NCBI GenBank assembly: GCA_019058315.1
Contig: JAHPZH010000002.1
Location: 877,910-941,909, forward strand
DNA length: 64,000 nt
Origin: Candidatus Helarchaeota archaeon
GTDB lineage: Archaea; Asgardarchaeota; Lokiarchaeia; Helarchaeales; RDOG01
Direction: 5' to 3'
Made by a program: the position numbers and the translations under genes. The notes under the pieces are model-generated. The model did no database searches and was not told where the DNA came from. It saw nothing but the letters and a program-made list of their open reading frames with translations. Numbering within the stretch: the first letter of the stretch is position 1; every line of letters starts with the position of its first letter. Positions 19,163-28,306 of this stretch are shown here, one piece after another.

Positions 19163-19175
19163 TATAAGGGAAGTT
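19163..19175 (+). repeat. Copy 1 of intergenic 13-mer ATAAGGGAAGTTA
   Basis: Exact copy of a 13-base word also found at 32457-32469 and 36188-36200. It lies between the decayed effector and the convergent nuclease gene at 19288. Confidence 0.5.
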
Positions 19176-19287
19176 AAACAAGTTATTAAGATGTGAAGAA
19201 TTAAATCAATAATTCAATCTTCTTGGCAGATTAATTTGAAAAAAAAGAATTTAATCTATGTTTATTCTATGAATGGATAATGTCTGA

Positions 19288-19692
19288 TTAAAATTCTTCA
19301 ATTTTATCTTCTGAAACCAAAAAAATGTGAATATTTTGTGCAAATATCCTATGAACATATTCTTTCATAATTAATTTTTGTTTCCAATATGATGGAATTG
19401 CTATTCCAACGTGATCATCAGAACCTAATAAATATACAGCTTGACCAAATATAAAATACAAATCTTGAATTAACTGTCTACGAGTTTCGGAATCTCCTTT
19501 ACATTCAATTAAAATTGTTTTATTATTCTTTTCAGCATATACATCGACTCTTTGATAACTTTCTCCTTCGGTGAAACGAAGAATTTCGATTTCTGTATTA
19601 ATATTTTCCCAGTTATTATTTTGCAAATATTCAATCATTTTTTCTTTTACAATATTTTCTGTTATAATATTATTTTTTATTTCATTTTTCAT
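19288..19692 (-). CDS. Stand-alone PD-(D/E)XK nuclease-like protein
   Basis: A 134-residue protein that is almost only a minimal restriction-endonuclease fold: YQRVDVYAE gives D50, and TILIECKGD gives E63 and K65. A helix follows (RRQLIQDLYFIFGQAVYLL), with the Q often seen in these enzymes, and then HVGIAIPSYWKQ. The size and order recall XisH-like and Holliday-junction-resolvase-like small nucleases, but there is no clear assignment. No methylase or second gene is adjacent; the decayed effector lies on its 3' side and a two-TM gene beyond its 5' side. Confidence 0.65.
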   Translation of the reverse strand: MKNEIKNNIITENIVKEKMIEYLQNNNWENINTEIEILRFTEGESYQRVDVYAEKNNKTILIECKGDSETRRQLIQDLYFIFGQAVYLLGSDDHVGIAIPSYWKQKLIMKEYVHRIFAQNIHIFLVSEDKIEEF

Positions 19693-19985
19693 AAATAAAC
19701 CTCCAAATTTATTTGAAATTTATTTATAGATAAAAATTACATTAAAAAATAAATAGAAATTACTTGTATTTATAGTTCTCGCCCTCTCTAATGACTAAGT
19801 TATTGTAAATTAAAAAAATAATCGAATAATATCACTGAGTTTGAAAATTTTTATTTTATATCCATTCAACTAAGTCACTTAGTCTTTTTTTTGAATAAGA
19901 TCCCACTTCTCTAATATTTTTTTCATTATAAAAAAGTATAATAATTAATTCTTTTAATTAATATAGTAAAAGGGAAGGTGTACTT

Positions 19986-20678
19986 TTGCCGAATAAAACT
20001 ATTAAAATGCCTGTAAATCGGTGTATATCAGCAACTGAGCAATTTCTTAAAGAAAATGAAAAGATAAAGATTGAAAGAAAGACAAGTTCTTTGATAGAAT
20101 TTAAAAAAGGGGAAAATTTTCAATTTTCTATTTCCCCAAAAGATGTATCTTTAAAAGGAAGAATTTCATTTGAGGGAAATGGAGAAACTAATGTTAATCT
20201 AATTTATGATAGAAATGATTCGGTTTATTTTTATGCTATATTTACTCCACTCTCTATTGGATTAGGGATTTTTTTTATTTTTTTTCCATATTTACTAGGG
20301 ACGACCTCAGGTTTTATTCCATTATTCTTTTTAATAATGGGGATTTTAATAATTATATCTGCAATTATTGCCCCAATTGAAGCTTTTTATTTGCTAAACA
20401 AAGGAAGTGATTTATTTTCAGATGAATTATTTATTTATTTAACTAATCAAGCACTTCAACCTTCAATACAACCTACTCGAGAAGAAGCTACAATAGGAGA
20501 GCATTTAACGACTAAGGTGATAATAAAAGAAAGAGTTAAGGTAACTTATACACTACCTAGTAATTGTCCCAACTGTAAGGCGAATTTAAAATACGAAGAA
20601 ATTATTATGAAAAGTCCTGATAAAGCAGAATGTGCTTATTGTGGTTCAATAATTAATCTCATTGAAAAGGAAATATAA
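19986..20678 (+). CDS. Two-TM zinc-ribbon protein (paralogue of 6284-6952)
   Basis: A 230-residue protein with a TTG start, sharing its architecture and many residues with the gene at 6284. The N-domain contains KIERKTSSLIEFKKG, two hydrophobic segments lie at about 82-104 and 108-132, and the C-terminal ribbon has C194/C197 and C216/C219 with CAYCGSIINLIEKEI at the end. The two copies face opposite ways and bracket 13 kb of nuclease and restriction genes. Function unknown. Confidence 0.8.
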   Translation: MPNKTIKMPVNRCISATEQFLKENEKIKIERKTSSLIEFKKGENFQFSISPKDVSLKGRISFEGNGETNVNLIYDRNDSVYFYAIFTPLSIGLGIFFIFFPYLLGTTSGFIPLFFLIMGILIIISAIIAPIEAFYLLNKGSDLFSDELFIYLTNQALQPSIQPTREEATIGEHLTTKVIIKERVKVTYTLPSNCPNCKANLKYEEIIMKSPDKAECAYCGSIINLIEKEI

Positions 20679-20842
20679 AGTCAATAATTTAAGATAAAAA
20701 ATTGAATATAATATTACTTCCCATAAAAAAACTCCTAAACACCAGAAAATTTCAAAATAGCATTATGAAAATCTGATTTATAAATAATTAATTGATAAAA
20801 AAAGAAAAAAATAGATTTGGAATCAAGTACTTTCTTACTATA

Positions 20843-20986
20843 TCAATCATCATTTTTGTCTTTATATTCAGGGTTATTTGGATTCAACTGATCTGCTCTA
20901 TTATCAACTGATGCTTTATATGCTGGATTATTAGGATTCATTGAATCTGACCTGTCATCATTAGGGCTTTTTCCACCTTTTCCCAT
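20843..20986 (-). CDS. 47-residue two-repeat NPNNP protein
   Basis: A short gene with a near-perfect ribosome-binding site (AGGAGGTGAT, seven bases before the ATG). It begins MGKGGKSPNDD and has two 18-residue-spaced units: DDRSDSMNPNNPAYK and DNRADQLNPNNPEYK. Hydrophilic and repeat-like, it has no membrane segment or cysteines. I have an impression of other short 'NPNNPAY' proteins in bacteria and archaea, none with a known function. It starts about 30 bases after the PIN-domain gene on the same strand and is probably co-transcribed with it. Antitoxin is one possibility, but nothing in the sequence resembles known PIN antitoxins. Confidence 0.7.
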   Translation of the reverse strand: MGKGGKSPNDDRSDSMNPNNPAYKASVDNRADQLNPNNPEYKDKNDD

Positions 20987-21016
20987 TATATCACCTCCTT
21001 TTTCATTTAATTTAAT

Positions 21017-21496
21017 TTAGATTTTTGAAAAAATTCTTGCTATTTTACGACCATTCAAGCAGTTTACTCCATTTCTTTTACAAGGTTCACGAAAGTGTCG
21101 TACATTATCTGTGATTATGACGTCAATTTGCTCCCGAACCGCTTCTTGAACGATTTGTTTATCGAAATCATGTGCTAATGAAGATAATACACCCGAAATC
21201 AGTATCTCTGCCCCAAGTAATTGTAAAAAAGAATCTTTAACTTTGACAGATATTGCTCGATCATTTTGGAAATTTAAAAATTCTTTATAAACCGTTTCGG
21301 ATACTATAATATCAAAAATATTTTGATATAATTTAAATTCAGAAGTTTTCCAACTACCCTTAAAAATGCGAATTAAAGTTGAACTATCCATTAATGCTCT
21401 GATTCGCAATTTTGAAGGTATAAACTTTCGAGTTACTTTCTTTTGGACTTCTTTTTTCAGATCGTAAAATTTTTCATGTCGGATTGATTCATTCAT
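21017..21496 (-). CDS. PIN-domain ribonuclease
   Basis: A 159-residue protein. After a basic 32-residue leader comes a PIN fold with its acidic set: RALMDSSTLIRIF (D37), VSETVYKEF (E67/E72), LAHDFDKQIVQEA (D110/D112) and DVIITDNVRHF (D130). PIN domains are metal-dependent RNases, often toxins of toxin-antitoxin pairs. No VapB-like antitoxin is upstream; a 47-residue repeat protein follows. Its promoter carries the same palindrome as the giant NACHT gene, at nearly the same distance from the TATA box, so the two are likely controlled together. Confidence 0.8.
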   Translation of the reverse strand: MNESIRHEKFYDLKKEVQKKVTRKFIPSKLRIRALMDSSTLIRIFKGSWKTSEFKLYQNIFDIIVSETVYKEFLNFQNDRAISVKVKDSFLQLLGAEILISGVLSSLAHDFDKQIVQEAVREQIDVIITDNVRHFREPCKRNGVNCLNGRKIARIFSKI

Positions 21497-21518
21497 AAGA
21501 ATATAGAGTTTTTCGGAT

Positions 21519-21553
21519 TATTTAAGCTAAAAAAATCTATGCACGTGCATATA
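21519..21553 (-). promoter_or_regulatory. Promoter and palindromic operator of the PIN gene
   Basis: The perfect palindrome TATGCACGTGCATA lies at 21538-21551 and is part of the 16-base word TATGCACGTGCATATA shared with 27955-27970. Read in gene direction, 11 bases separate it from a TATA box, CTTAAATA (21519-21526), and 22 bases separate that box from the ATG. This spacing fits an archaeal leaderless promoter with an operator just upstream of the TATA box. Confidence 0.7.
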
Positions 21554-21630
21554 TTTCTACTCTCTCTCATTTAACCAATACTTTATTCCAGATTGCTCAA
21601 TACTCATAAATCTAATATTTTGTTAATATT

Positions 21631-24600
21631 TTATGTGTTTTTTGAGGCGAACTTGAATCCATTCCAGAATTGATTGAAAGAAATTAATTGAGATTTAATC
21701 AAGTTCAAATAATATCTTGAAAAATAAAAATTAATCAAGAAATTTATTTCAAGTTCACTTAAGTAGTTAAATATAGTCTTCTGATCAAAATTAAAATCTT
21801 TTTCCTTTGAAAAGGAATTAAAGATAAGATTTATTTGTTTTTCTTTAAGTCCGTAGTTAAAATAAACATAATTCTTCACTTGTTCAAGCCATTTTGATTT
21901 TCCCATCTCTTTTAGTAAATTTAAACTTTCATCATAATATCCATATTGAATACTATTTTCAAGAACTTTATCAAATAAGTTGTCTATATGTATTCCAGTA
22001 TCCGTTTCATAGATACCTGATTCATCTCCATAGGCTTCCGAATCGTGGCTCAGATTCCTTTGATGCAGTTCTCTTTGGCGAAGAATGATATAGAAAAGAT
22101 ATTTTTGAATTAAACGGCGATTTTTAGTAGGAATCTTATCATATTTTTCTTTTTCATCAGTATTCCAATAATAATGTTGAAATGGATATTGCTCTTGATT
22201 TAGAAAAAGTTCAATGACCTTATCTAAGGAGTAACTTTCTCCCATATCTTCAAAATATGATAAAATACTAATTATATCTAATGGCTTTTGCATTACTTTT
22301 TCTAAAATTTCCTTTTCTTTTCTTTCAATCAATTCATAATCGCGCTCATCATCTCTTAAATTATAATCATAAGGAATTGAATTATCTCTATTTAACTCAG
22401 AGCGAATTTCCTTTAGAACCAAGTCAAAATATTTAAACATCATGCCATATTCAGCTCCCAAGCCTAAATTTGAAAAATAAGCTTTTAATCGTGCGTATTT
22501 TTTTTCAATGAATGAAATCGAGATTGTCTGTATCGTCTTTACTTGGAGAAGTTTATGAAAAAAATAAAATAGTGCACGTAATTTTGCACTTTTAGTACTC
22601 AATTTGGAAAGAAATTGTTTAAAATGAGACTTATACATCTTAAAATTAAATTCTTCGATTGAAATAATTAAATCCTTCAAGATTGTTCTGTTAAAAAATT
22701 TCTTGCTTTCAGATTCAAAATGATCCCAATCAGAATTTTTTCTACTTCTTTGGTTATCTCCCTTAATTAAATGTTCCTTAATTGAATCATAACTCTCAAT
22801 TTTACTAGATATACTTTCTTCAATGTCGGAAAATAGAATAATGCCCTTTATTAAACCTTTCAATTTCCTTAATTCAGCTAATTTGGCAACTATATTATCT
22901 ATGGATGTTGAATCCCTAAAATAATGAGGATATCTTTTATTGAAAACCCAATTTTGACGCCCTTTCTTAAATTTTTTAAGATAATTAACAAATTCTTTAA
23001 ATTGACAAGACTTTATATATAATTCTCTTTTAAATTTCTTAATTGATCCCCTTAATTTCTGAATTTGTTCTATTGCTGTGTGATATCCTTTTTTATAATA
23101 TTTCAATATTCCCTCTGATTTTTTTTGAAGAATCGCTAATTCAATCTGCTCTAATTGATGTTTTATGAAATTTATATCCTCAAGTTTTAATTCCTTTAAG
23201 CCAAAAAAATTGATATTAGTCATCAATTTTGAAATATATGTGTAATTATTTGTAGAATTAACAAATGTTAATACTTTTAAAAGCCTTGATTTCAAATAAT
23301 CAAGATTTTCAGGGTTTGTCATGATTTTACTTTCGATAATAAGTTCCGAATAATTTTCCCAAAGCTTGGCTGCTAACTCTATGCAATACGGATGTTTTAT
23401 CTGAATAATTTGATTAAAAATACGAACGCGCTCGTTTTTGTTTTGAAATAGAAAAGATTCCAATATAATTTCTTCTATCAATTGCGGATAATTATTGAAA
23501 AATAATTTAAAAATATCTATTTGCTTTGTTCGCAAATTTTTTGGATGTTTTATTCCGATAGGATAATGTTCTTGTAATTGGATTAACTCAATTTCTCCTG
23601 ATTTTACCTTTTCAAGTAAAAGTTCTGCAAGTTCAAAATCAAAATCCACAAGATAGAAAAGAAATTCGTAGTGTATTAACGGCCAGTCTGCTTTTAAAAA
23701 TAATAAAAGCGCTTTACGAACTTCTTTTTCTGGAATGGATCTGAGTTTTTCAAGTATGTAATTACTTTTAGCAAAATTTGAATGTTTTTCGTTTAAATCA
23801 CTCGGTTTAAATTTGTCATAAATTGACATACTAACTAAATAAAAAATTCTTGATATAGGATCCATTAAATATTCAAAAACCGTTTCAATATAATTATGAG
23901 GGATGCCGCACCATATGTAAAGTGATTTATCTTCAGAATCAGAAGCGATTAAATCAACATAATTTTCCTCCCACAAAGTTGCAATGTGTCTAAAAGCAGT
24001 AGGAGTCCCTATTAATGATAAAATATATACAAAATTAAATAAATCTTCATTTTTTGATAAATCAAAAGTATTATTGAGAATTTGATAAATCTCTATTTCT
24101 GGAAGAGCAAAAATTAAGAAATTTTCCTCACCTAAAATCAAGTTCGAAGAAGGAAACTCTTGAAGGTTAGGGTGTTTTTTTCTTCTGTCAAAATGTGTTT
24201 TAGGAACTGCATTCGTGATATTAGCATTTACAACATTTCGTACTAATTGAAGTATTTCATCTGAATTTGGATATTTTTTCCGAGATTGGAATAAAAATCG
24301 AGTAAATTTAAATTCTTTTTGGAATTTTAAATAAAAATTCATAATTTTTAATTTATCAGAACTCGAGAGAACCCACTTTGCGAAAACATTAAAGAACCTT
24401 TCAGAGTATAAACCAGAAAGATAGCTTTCTTTTCTTTCTTCTACTTCAAATTTCACGAGTTTTACAAGAAAATCTGTTCCTTGTTGGTAAATAAAATCCT
24501 TATCGTCATCAGGAAGAGCCGAAAAATTATCAAAATATTTTTGAATTTGAAAAAAATCTAAATCTAATTCATCTTTATACGTATAATCAGTAATGCTAGT

Positions 24601-27600
24601 AAATTTTTCCAGTTTTTTTTCAAAAAAAACAGCAATATCTGTACGTTGATAAGGTGTATTTTGTTTCCACCAAGCATTTAGGCATTTATCCATAATTTTT
24701 ACAAAGTCTTCACTTGGTTTGATTAATTTATTATGGTGCCAAAAAAGAAAATCTTGTGATAAGGTGTGATGAATAAATAAGATACACGAAAGGGGGAGAT
24801 TAAAAATCCAATCTTCTAATTCTTTATTCGAAAACTTATTGGATTTATATAAATTAAGTAGAAAATTAAATATTTTTTCATTTTGAATCCCATCTCTTTT
24901 CATCCAATAAAAACGAATATTAGGTTTTCGACCTTGCAGGATAAGGACGTTTAATATATCAAATCGAATGATTTCTTCTAATAAATAATTATTTTGTAAT
25001 TTTTCTAAACTATTTAACTGACGAGGTGATAGTTGATGAGACATCCAATGAAAAATTAGAATCTGTCGAAACCGCCTATTTTTCAGCCGATGAAATAATT
25101 TCAATGATAAATCAAATAATTTGTCTGTAATTTTTAAAGTTAATGGAGATATTATGTTTGAAACACAGAATTTTAATAGATATTTATGGTCTTGAGTTAG
25201 TGCATATTCCACTAACTCGCAAATTCGATCTGGTTCATCTTTTATAAGCTCTCTATATACCCAGAGCTTCACCCATGGTATATCTATAAATCGAGACTTT
25301 TCCAGTCTTTTTAATTGCTCAGGAGTTAGCATAAATGTTTCATGTATATCGAAAGCATAACATAAAATTGGTATCAAGTAAGGTGTTTCAATGCTGATTG
25401 AATCAAATAAATCAGATAGTGAATGGGATTCATTAACAAATTTGTTTTGAAAAAATAACACGTTAGTTAGGAGTCTTCTAACTTCTTGGCGTTCATTAAC
25501 CAAGGAAACATCTATTTGCTTAAACTTAGGAAGAATTTTTTCAGATGGAATCCCTATTTTTTCTAAACTAAGTTTATTCCAATAAAATAAGTAAAGATGT
25601 TCTTTATATAAGTCAATGAAGTTCTTCATTTTTGCCTTAAATAATAATGGACCCGATTTAGTCAATGGATATCCAATTTGTGAATCGTTAAATTCCCGTA
25701 AGTTTTCAAATTTATTACGTAGAATGATTGCATCATCACTAATATCGTGTTGGATATCAAAATCTCTTCTTTCTGAATGAGTAACTAAAAGCTCTTTGAA
25801 AAAATGCTTAATTTCTACATTTTTAAGGTCATTAAATTGTTTTCCTTGTATGTATTGATTGAAACAATGGAGTGCTGCTAAAAAATAATCGTAGTGGGGA
25901 TTTATTAATCGAAAATTTCGCCGAAGCGTCTTTGAATATTCTGGATAGATAAATCTATTGAATAATGAGTTATTTTCAGTGATTTGGTCAAAATTAAAAT
26001 AATAATTTGGATCCTTTAACCTATTAAAAACAATTTTTGGAAGTAATTTTAATATTGCATAATTTTCTTTATCTGATTTTGGAGTCATACTTATAATTGG
26101 ACCTTCAAGTAATTGAATCAAAGTAAATAATTTATTATCTCCTCGTCTTAAGTTTGGTTTTGAGCTACTCAAAATTTTATTTAAATCTTGGTTTGATTGA
26201 ATATGGATGATATTTGAATGTAATCTTTCTTGAAATTCGATTATAACTTCATATTTAATCCACCTTTCATATAGTTCAGCCCGATTGATTGGTAATCCGT
26301 TAATCTCGGGAAACAAACCTAAGAGCCATAAATCTAAAGGTGTAGGATCTTGTCCTAATCGCTTCTTAAGTTCCTCCTGGTAATTTCTATTATTAACAAT
26401 TCGCGATTTTATTTTTCTAAAATATGTATCAATTTGCTCCTTACTTGGAAATTCAAGTTCAATTACATTTTCTTCTGGATGCTGCCATTTGGGGATTGAT
26501 TTGTCAGTTTCTAAATTTATACGAAATACTTGTAGATCTGGATCGATATATCTTGTCGAAATAATGGTTTGAACATTATTTGATTTACTCATAAATTTTA
26601 ATAGTTCCGTAAAAAATGGCTTTAAGTATTCGTCCAACTCATCCCATCCATCAAGGAATACAAGAATTTTTGGATTATTCAATAATTTTAGGTAAGTTTG
26701 GATCCAAAAAGAAGAATCTGTCTTTTTTACAAAAGAACTCAATATGAGATGAAAAATATTAAGATAATTTAACTTCTCAAGTTTATTAATTTCATCAATT
26801 TTAATAAGAATAATACCTTTATAAGCGAGATAAGAAAGATTTTTAATTTTCTTAATCGAAAAATGTCTTAATGAAATGAGAATAGGAATTATTTTAATTT
26901 TTTCGTCAATTACTCTATTTTTTATTGTAAAATTTAATAATTCAAAACTTTTTTGAATCATCCAAACAGATTTTCCAGTTCCTGGCCCTGATTTTAGTAT
27001 AAGTATAGGAACTGAAGATTTTTCTTTATTATTGAACATCCAGTCTTTAAAATATCGATCATGACTTGAGTTTTTAAGCCCTAATTCATAAATCCAATCA
27101 ATTTGGGAAAAATTTTCAAATTCATTAACAGAAATTGAGTTGTTTGTCAATTTTTGATAGCCTTTTTCTTGTAATTGCTTTAAAAGTTCTTGTTTTATTG
27201 TATTAAAAAAATGAATTTGATATTCTTTTATTGATGCTGGATCAATATTTGGATGTTCCAAGAGGAAATCGACAAGTTCATTTGTAAATTTAGTTGGCTT
27301 ATAAGTTTCATCACTCTCAGAAGAATATGGTTCTATTAAATACATGTTGAATGCTTTTTTAAGCGTCAATCCTTTTAATATATTTTCGAGTGATTCGAAG
27401 GTGATTCTTTTATGAGATTTTAATTTAATTAAATGTTCTAATTTTATATTATTTTCACTTAGGAATTTAAAATAAAATAATTTTGCGAGTGCAATACCTA
27501 GAGGTGTTAATTCCTTATTATTACCAACCTTTTGCATATATAATCCTTGTTTAGTTAATTGACTTGGTATATTTCTTGCATTTTCTCTACCCATATTGAA

Positions 27601-27906
27601 CACTGATTTATTTTTTAATTGTTCATCTTTTTTCCCTGAGAAATAAACCCAACGGTCAATGTGAAATTTATAAATTAATCCTTGAATCTTAGCAGAACCA
27701 TAAGCCCGATCAACAATATCAGAAATCCTTATTTCATTTGCTTCCTTATTTAATAGATAATATTCTAAAATCATTAATCTAAATGCCCACTTATCCTTGT
27801 AAAAATCCAAAAAATCCTGAATTTCATTTTTAACTTCCATTCCATATTCAGAAAATAGCTTTTCTAAATATTCTTCAATATTTGATTCTTCTTTTTCTAC
27901 AACCAT
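21631..27906 (-). CDS. Giant NACHT-type STAND NTPase (2091 residues)
   Basis: The N-terminal ~140 residues look like tandem winged-helix modules (ISDIVDRAYGSAKIQGLIYKF, SQLTKQGLYMQ, TPLGIALAKLF). The NACHT NTPase follows: Walker A GPGTGKS (307-314), Walker B ILVFLDGWDELDE (D419), sensor IISTRYIDP. The remaining 1500 residues are helical without a clear repeat and probably form the sensor. This plan matches bacterial and archaeal NLR-like defence NTPases (Avs and bNACHT types), but it is larger than most and I see no N-terminal nuclease or TIR effector. The gene stands alone as a transcript, with a palindromic operator shared with the PIN gene, which may supply the effector. Single intact frame, so it is under selection. 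Confidence 0.8.
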   Translation of the reverse strand: MVVEKEESNIEEYLEKLFSEYGMEVKNEIQDFLDFYKDKWAFRLMILEYYLLNKEANEIRISDIVDRAYGSAKIQGLIYKFHIDRWVYFSGKKDEQLKNKSVFNMGRENARNIPSQLTKQGLYMQKVGNNKELTPLGIALAKLFYFKFLSENNIKLEHLIKLKSHKRITFESLENILKGLTLKKAFNMYLIEPYSSESDETYKPTKFTNELVDFLLEHPNIDPASIKEYQIHFFNTIKQELLKQLQEKGYQKLTNNSISVNEFENFSQIDWIYELGLKNSSHDRYFKDWMFNNKEKSSVPILILKSGPGTGKSVWMIQKSFELLNFTIKNRVIDEKIKIIPILISLRHFSIKKIKNLSYLAYKGIILIKIDEINKLEKLNYLNIFHLILSSFVKKTDSSFWIQTYLKLLNNPKILVFLDGWDELDEYLKPFFTELLKFMSKSNNVQTIISTRYIDPDLQVFRINLETDKSIPKWQHPEENVIELEFPSKEQIDTYFRKIKSRIVNNRNYQEELKKRLGQDPTPLDLWLLGLFPEINGLPINRAELYERWIKYEVIIEFQERLHSNIIHIQSNQDLNKILSSSKPNLRRGDNKLFTLIQLLEGPIISMTPKSDKENYAILKLLPKIVFNRLKDPNYYFNFDQITENNSLFNRFIYPEYSKTLRRNFRLINPHYDYFLAALHCFNQYIQGKQFNDLKNVEIKHFFKELLVTHSERRDFDIQHDISDDAIILRNKFENLREFNDSQIGYPLTKSGPLLFKAKMKNFIDLYKEHLYLFYWNKLSLEKIGIPSEKILPKFKQIDVSLVNERQEVRRLLTNVLFFQNKFVNESHSLSDLFDSISIETPYLIPILCYAFDIHETFMLTPEQLKRLEKSRFIDIPWVKLWVYRELIKDEPDRICELVEYALTQDHKYLLKFCVSNIISPLTLKITDKLFDLSLKLFHRLKNRRFRQILIFHWMSHQLSPRQLNSLEKLQNNYLLEEIIRFDILNVLILQGRKPNIRFYWMKRDGIQNEKIFNFLLNLYKSNKFSNKELEDWIFNLPLSCILFIHHTLSQDFLFWHHNKLIKPSEDFVKIMDKCLNAWWKQNTPYQRTDIAVFFEKKLEKFTSITDYTYKDELDLDFFQIQKYFDNFSALPDDDKDFIYQQGTDFLVKLVKFEVEERKESYLSGLYSERFFNVFAKWVLSSSDKLKIMNFYLKFQKEFKFTRFLFQSRKKYPNSDEILQLVRNVVNANITNAVPKTHFDRRKKHPNLQEFPSSNLILGEENFLIFALPEIEIYQILNNTFDLSKNEDLFNFVYILSLIGTPTAFRHIATLWEENYVDLIASDSEDKSLYIWCGIPHNYIETVFEYLMDPISRIFYLVSMSIYDKFKPSDLNEKHSNFAKSNYILEKLRSIPEKEVRKALLLFLKADWPLIHYEFLFYLVDFDFELAELLLEKVKSGEIELIQLQEHYPIGIKHPKNLRTKQIDIFKLFFNNYPQLIEEIILESFLFQNKNERVRIFNQIIQIKHPYCIELAAKLWENYSELIIESKIMTNPENLDYLKSRLLKVLTFVNSTNNYTYISKLMTNINFFGLKELKLEDINFIKHQLEQIELAILQKKSEGILKYYKKGYHTAIEQIQKLRGSIKKFKRELYIKSCQFKEFVNYLKKFKKGRQNWVFNKRYPHYFRDSTSIDNIVAKLAELRKLKGLIKGIILFSDIEESISSKIESYDSIKEHLIKGDNQRSRKNSDWDHFESESKKFFNRTILKDLIISIEEFNFKMYKSHFKQFLSKLSTKSAKLRALFYFFHKLLQVKTIQTISISFIEKKYARLKAYFSNLGLGAEYGMMFKYFDLVLKEIRSELNRDNSIPYDYNLRDDERDYELIERKEKEILEKVMQKPLDIISILSYFEDMGESYSLDKVIELFLNQEQYPFQHYYWNTDEKEKYDKIPTKNRRLIQKYLFYIILRQRELHQRNLSHDSEAYGDESGIYETDTGIHIDNLFDKVLENSIQYGYYDESLNLLKEMGKSKWLEQVKNYVYFNYGLKEKQINLIFNSFSKEKDFNFDQKTIFNYLSELEINFLINFYFSRYYLNLIKSQLISFNQFWNGFKFASKNT

Positions 27907-27936
27907 CTAATCACTAAGAATTATTATTCTTTGAAA

Positions 27937-27970
27937 TATTTAAGTGTACAAAGATATGCACGTGCATATA
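27937..27970 (-). promoter_or_regulatory. Promoter and palindromic operator of the NACHT gene
   Basis: The 16-bp perfect palindrome ATATGCACGTGCATAT lies at 27954-27969. In gene direction, the 14-bp core is followed by 10 bases and then a TATA box, CTTAAATA (27937-27944), with 30 bases from there to the ATG. Operator, spacing and TATA sequence match the PIN promoter at 21519-21553. Confidence 0.7.
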
Positions 27971-28306
27971 GCTTTTTAACATCGTTTTAGTCATAATTGA
28001 TTTAAAAAATATTAAAGATTGGTATAGAGGAAAATATTATGAATTATCAGTCAATTCTAGTTTTTTTAATGATTTTAAATTAATAAAAGTAACTTTAATT
28101 TTAAAGTTAGTGAAATTAGATTTATTTAATTATTCTTTTTACAAGTGAATCTTTGAAACTAATGATAATAGAATGAGTTATATGTTGTGAGCTATATATA
28201 ACTGCGATTATTTTTAACAATGGAATATGATTTAGGAATATAGAAACTAATTATCTGCCATAACTTCCCGTACGCTTTTGTTTGGTATATAATTTAGGTA
28301 TATTAT
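27971..28306. other. Gene-free stretch upstream of the NACHT promoter
   Basis: AT-rich sequence with no convincing frame. At 28261-28272 it contains TAACTTCCCGTA, whose reverse complement shares GGGAAGTTA with the 13-mer repeats elsewhere in the island. Confidence 0.4.
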
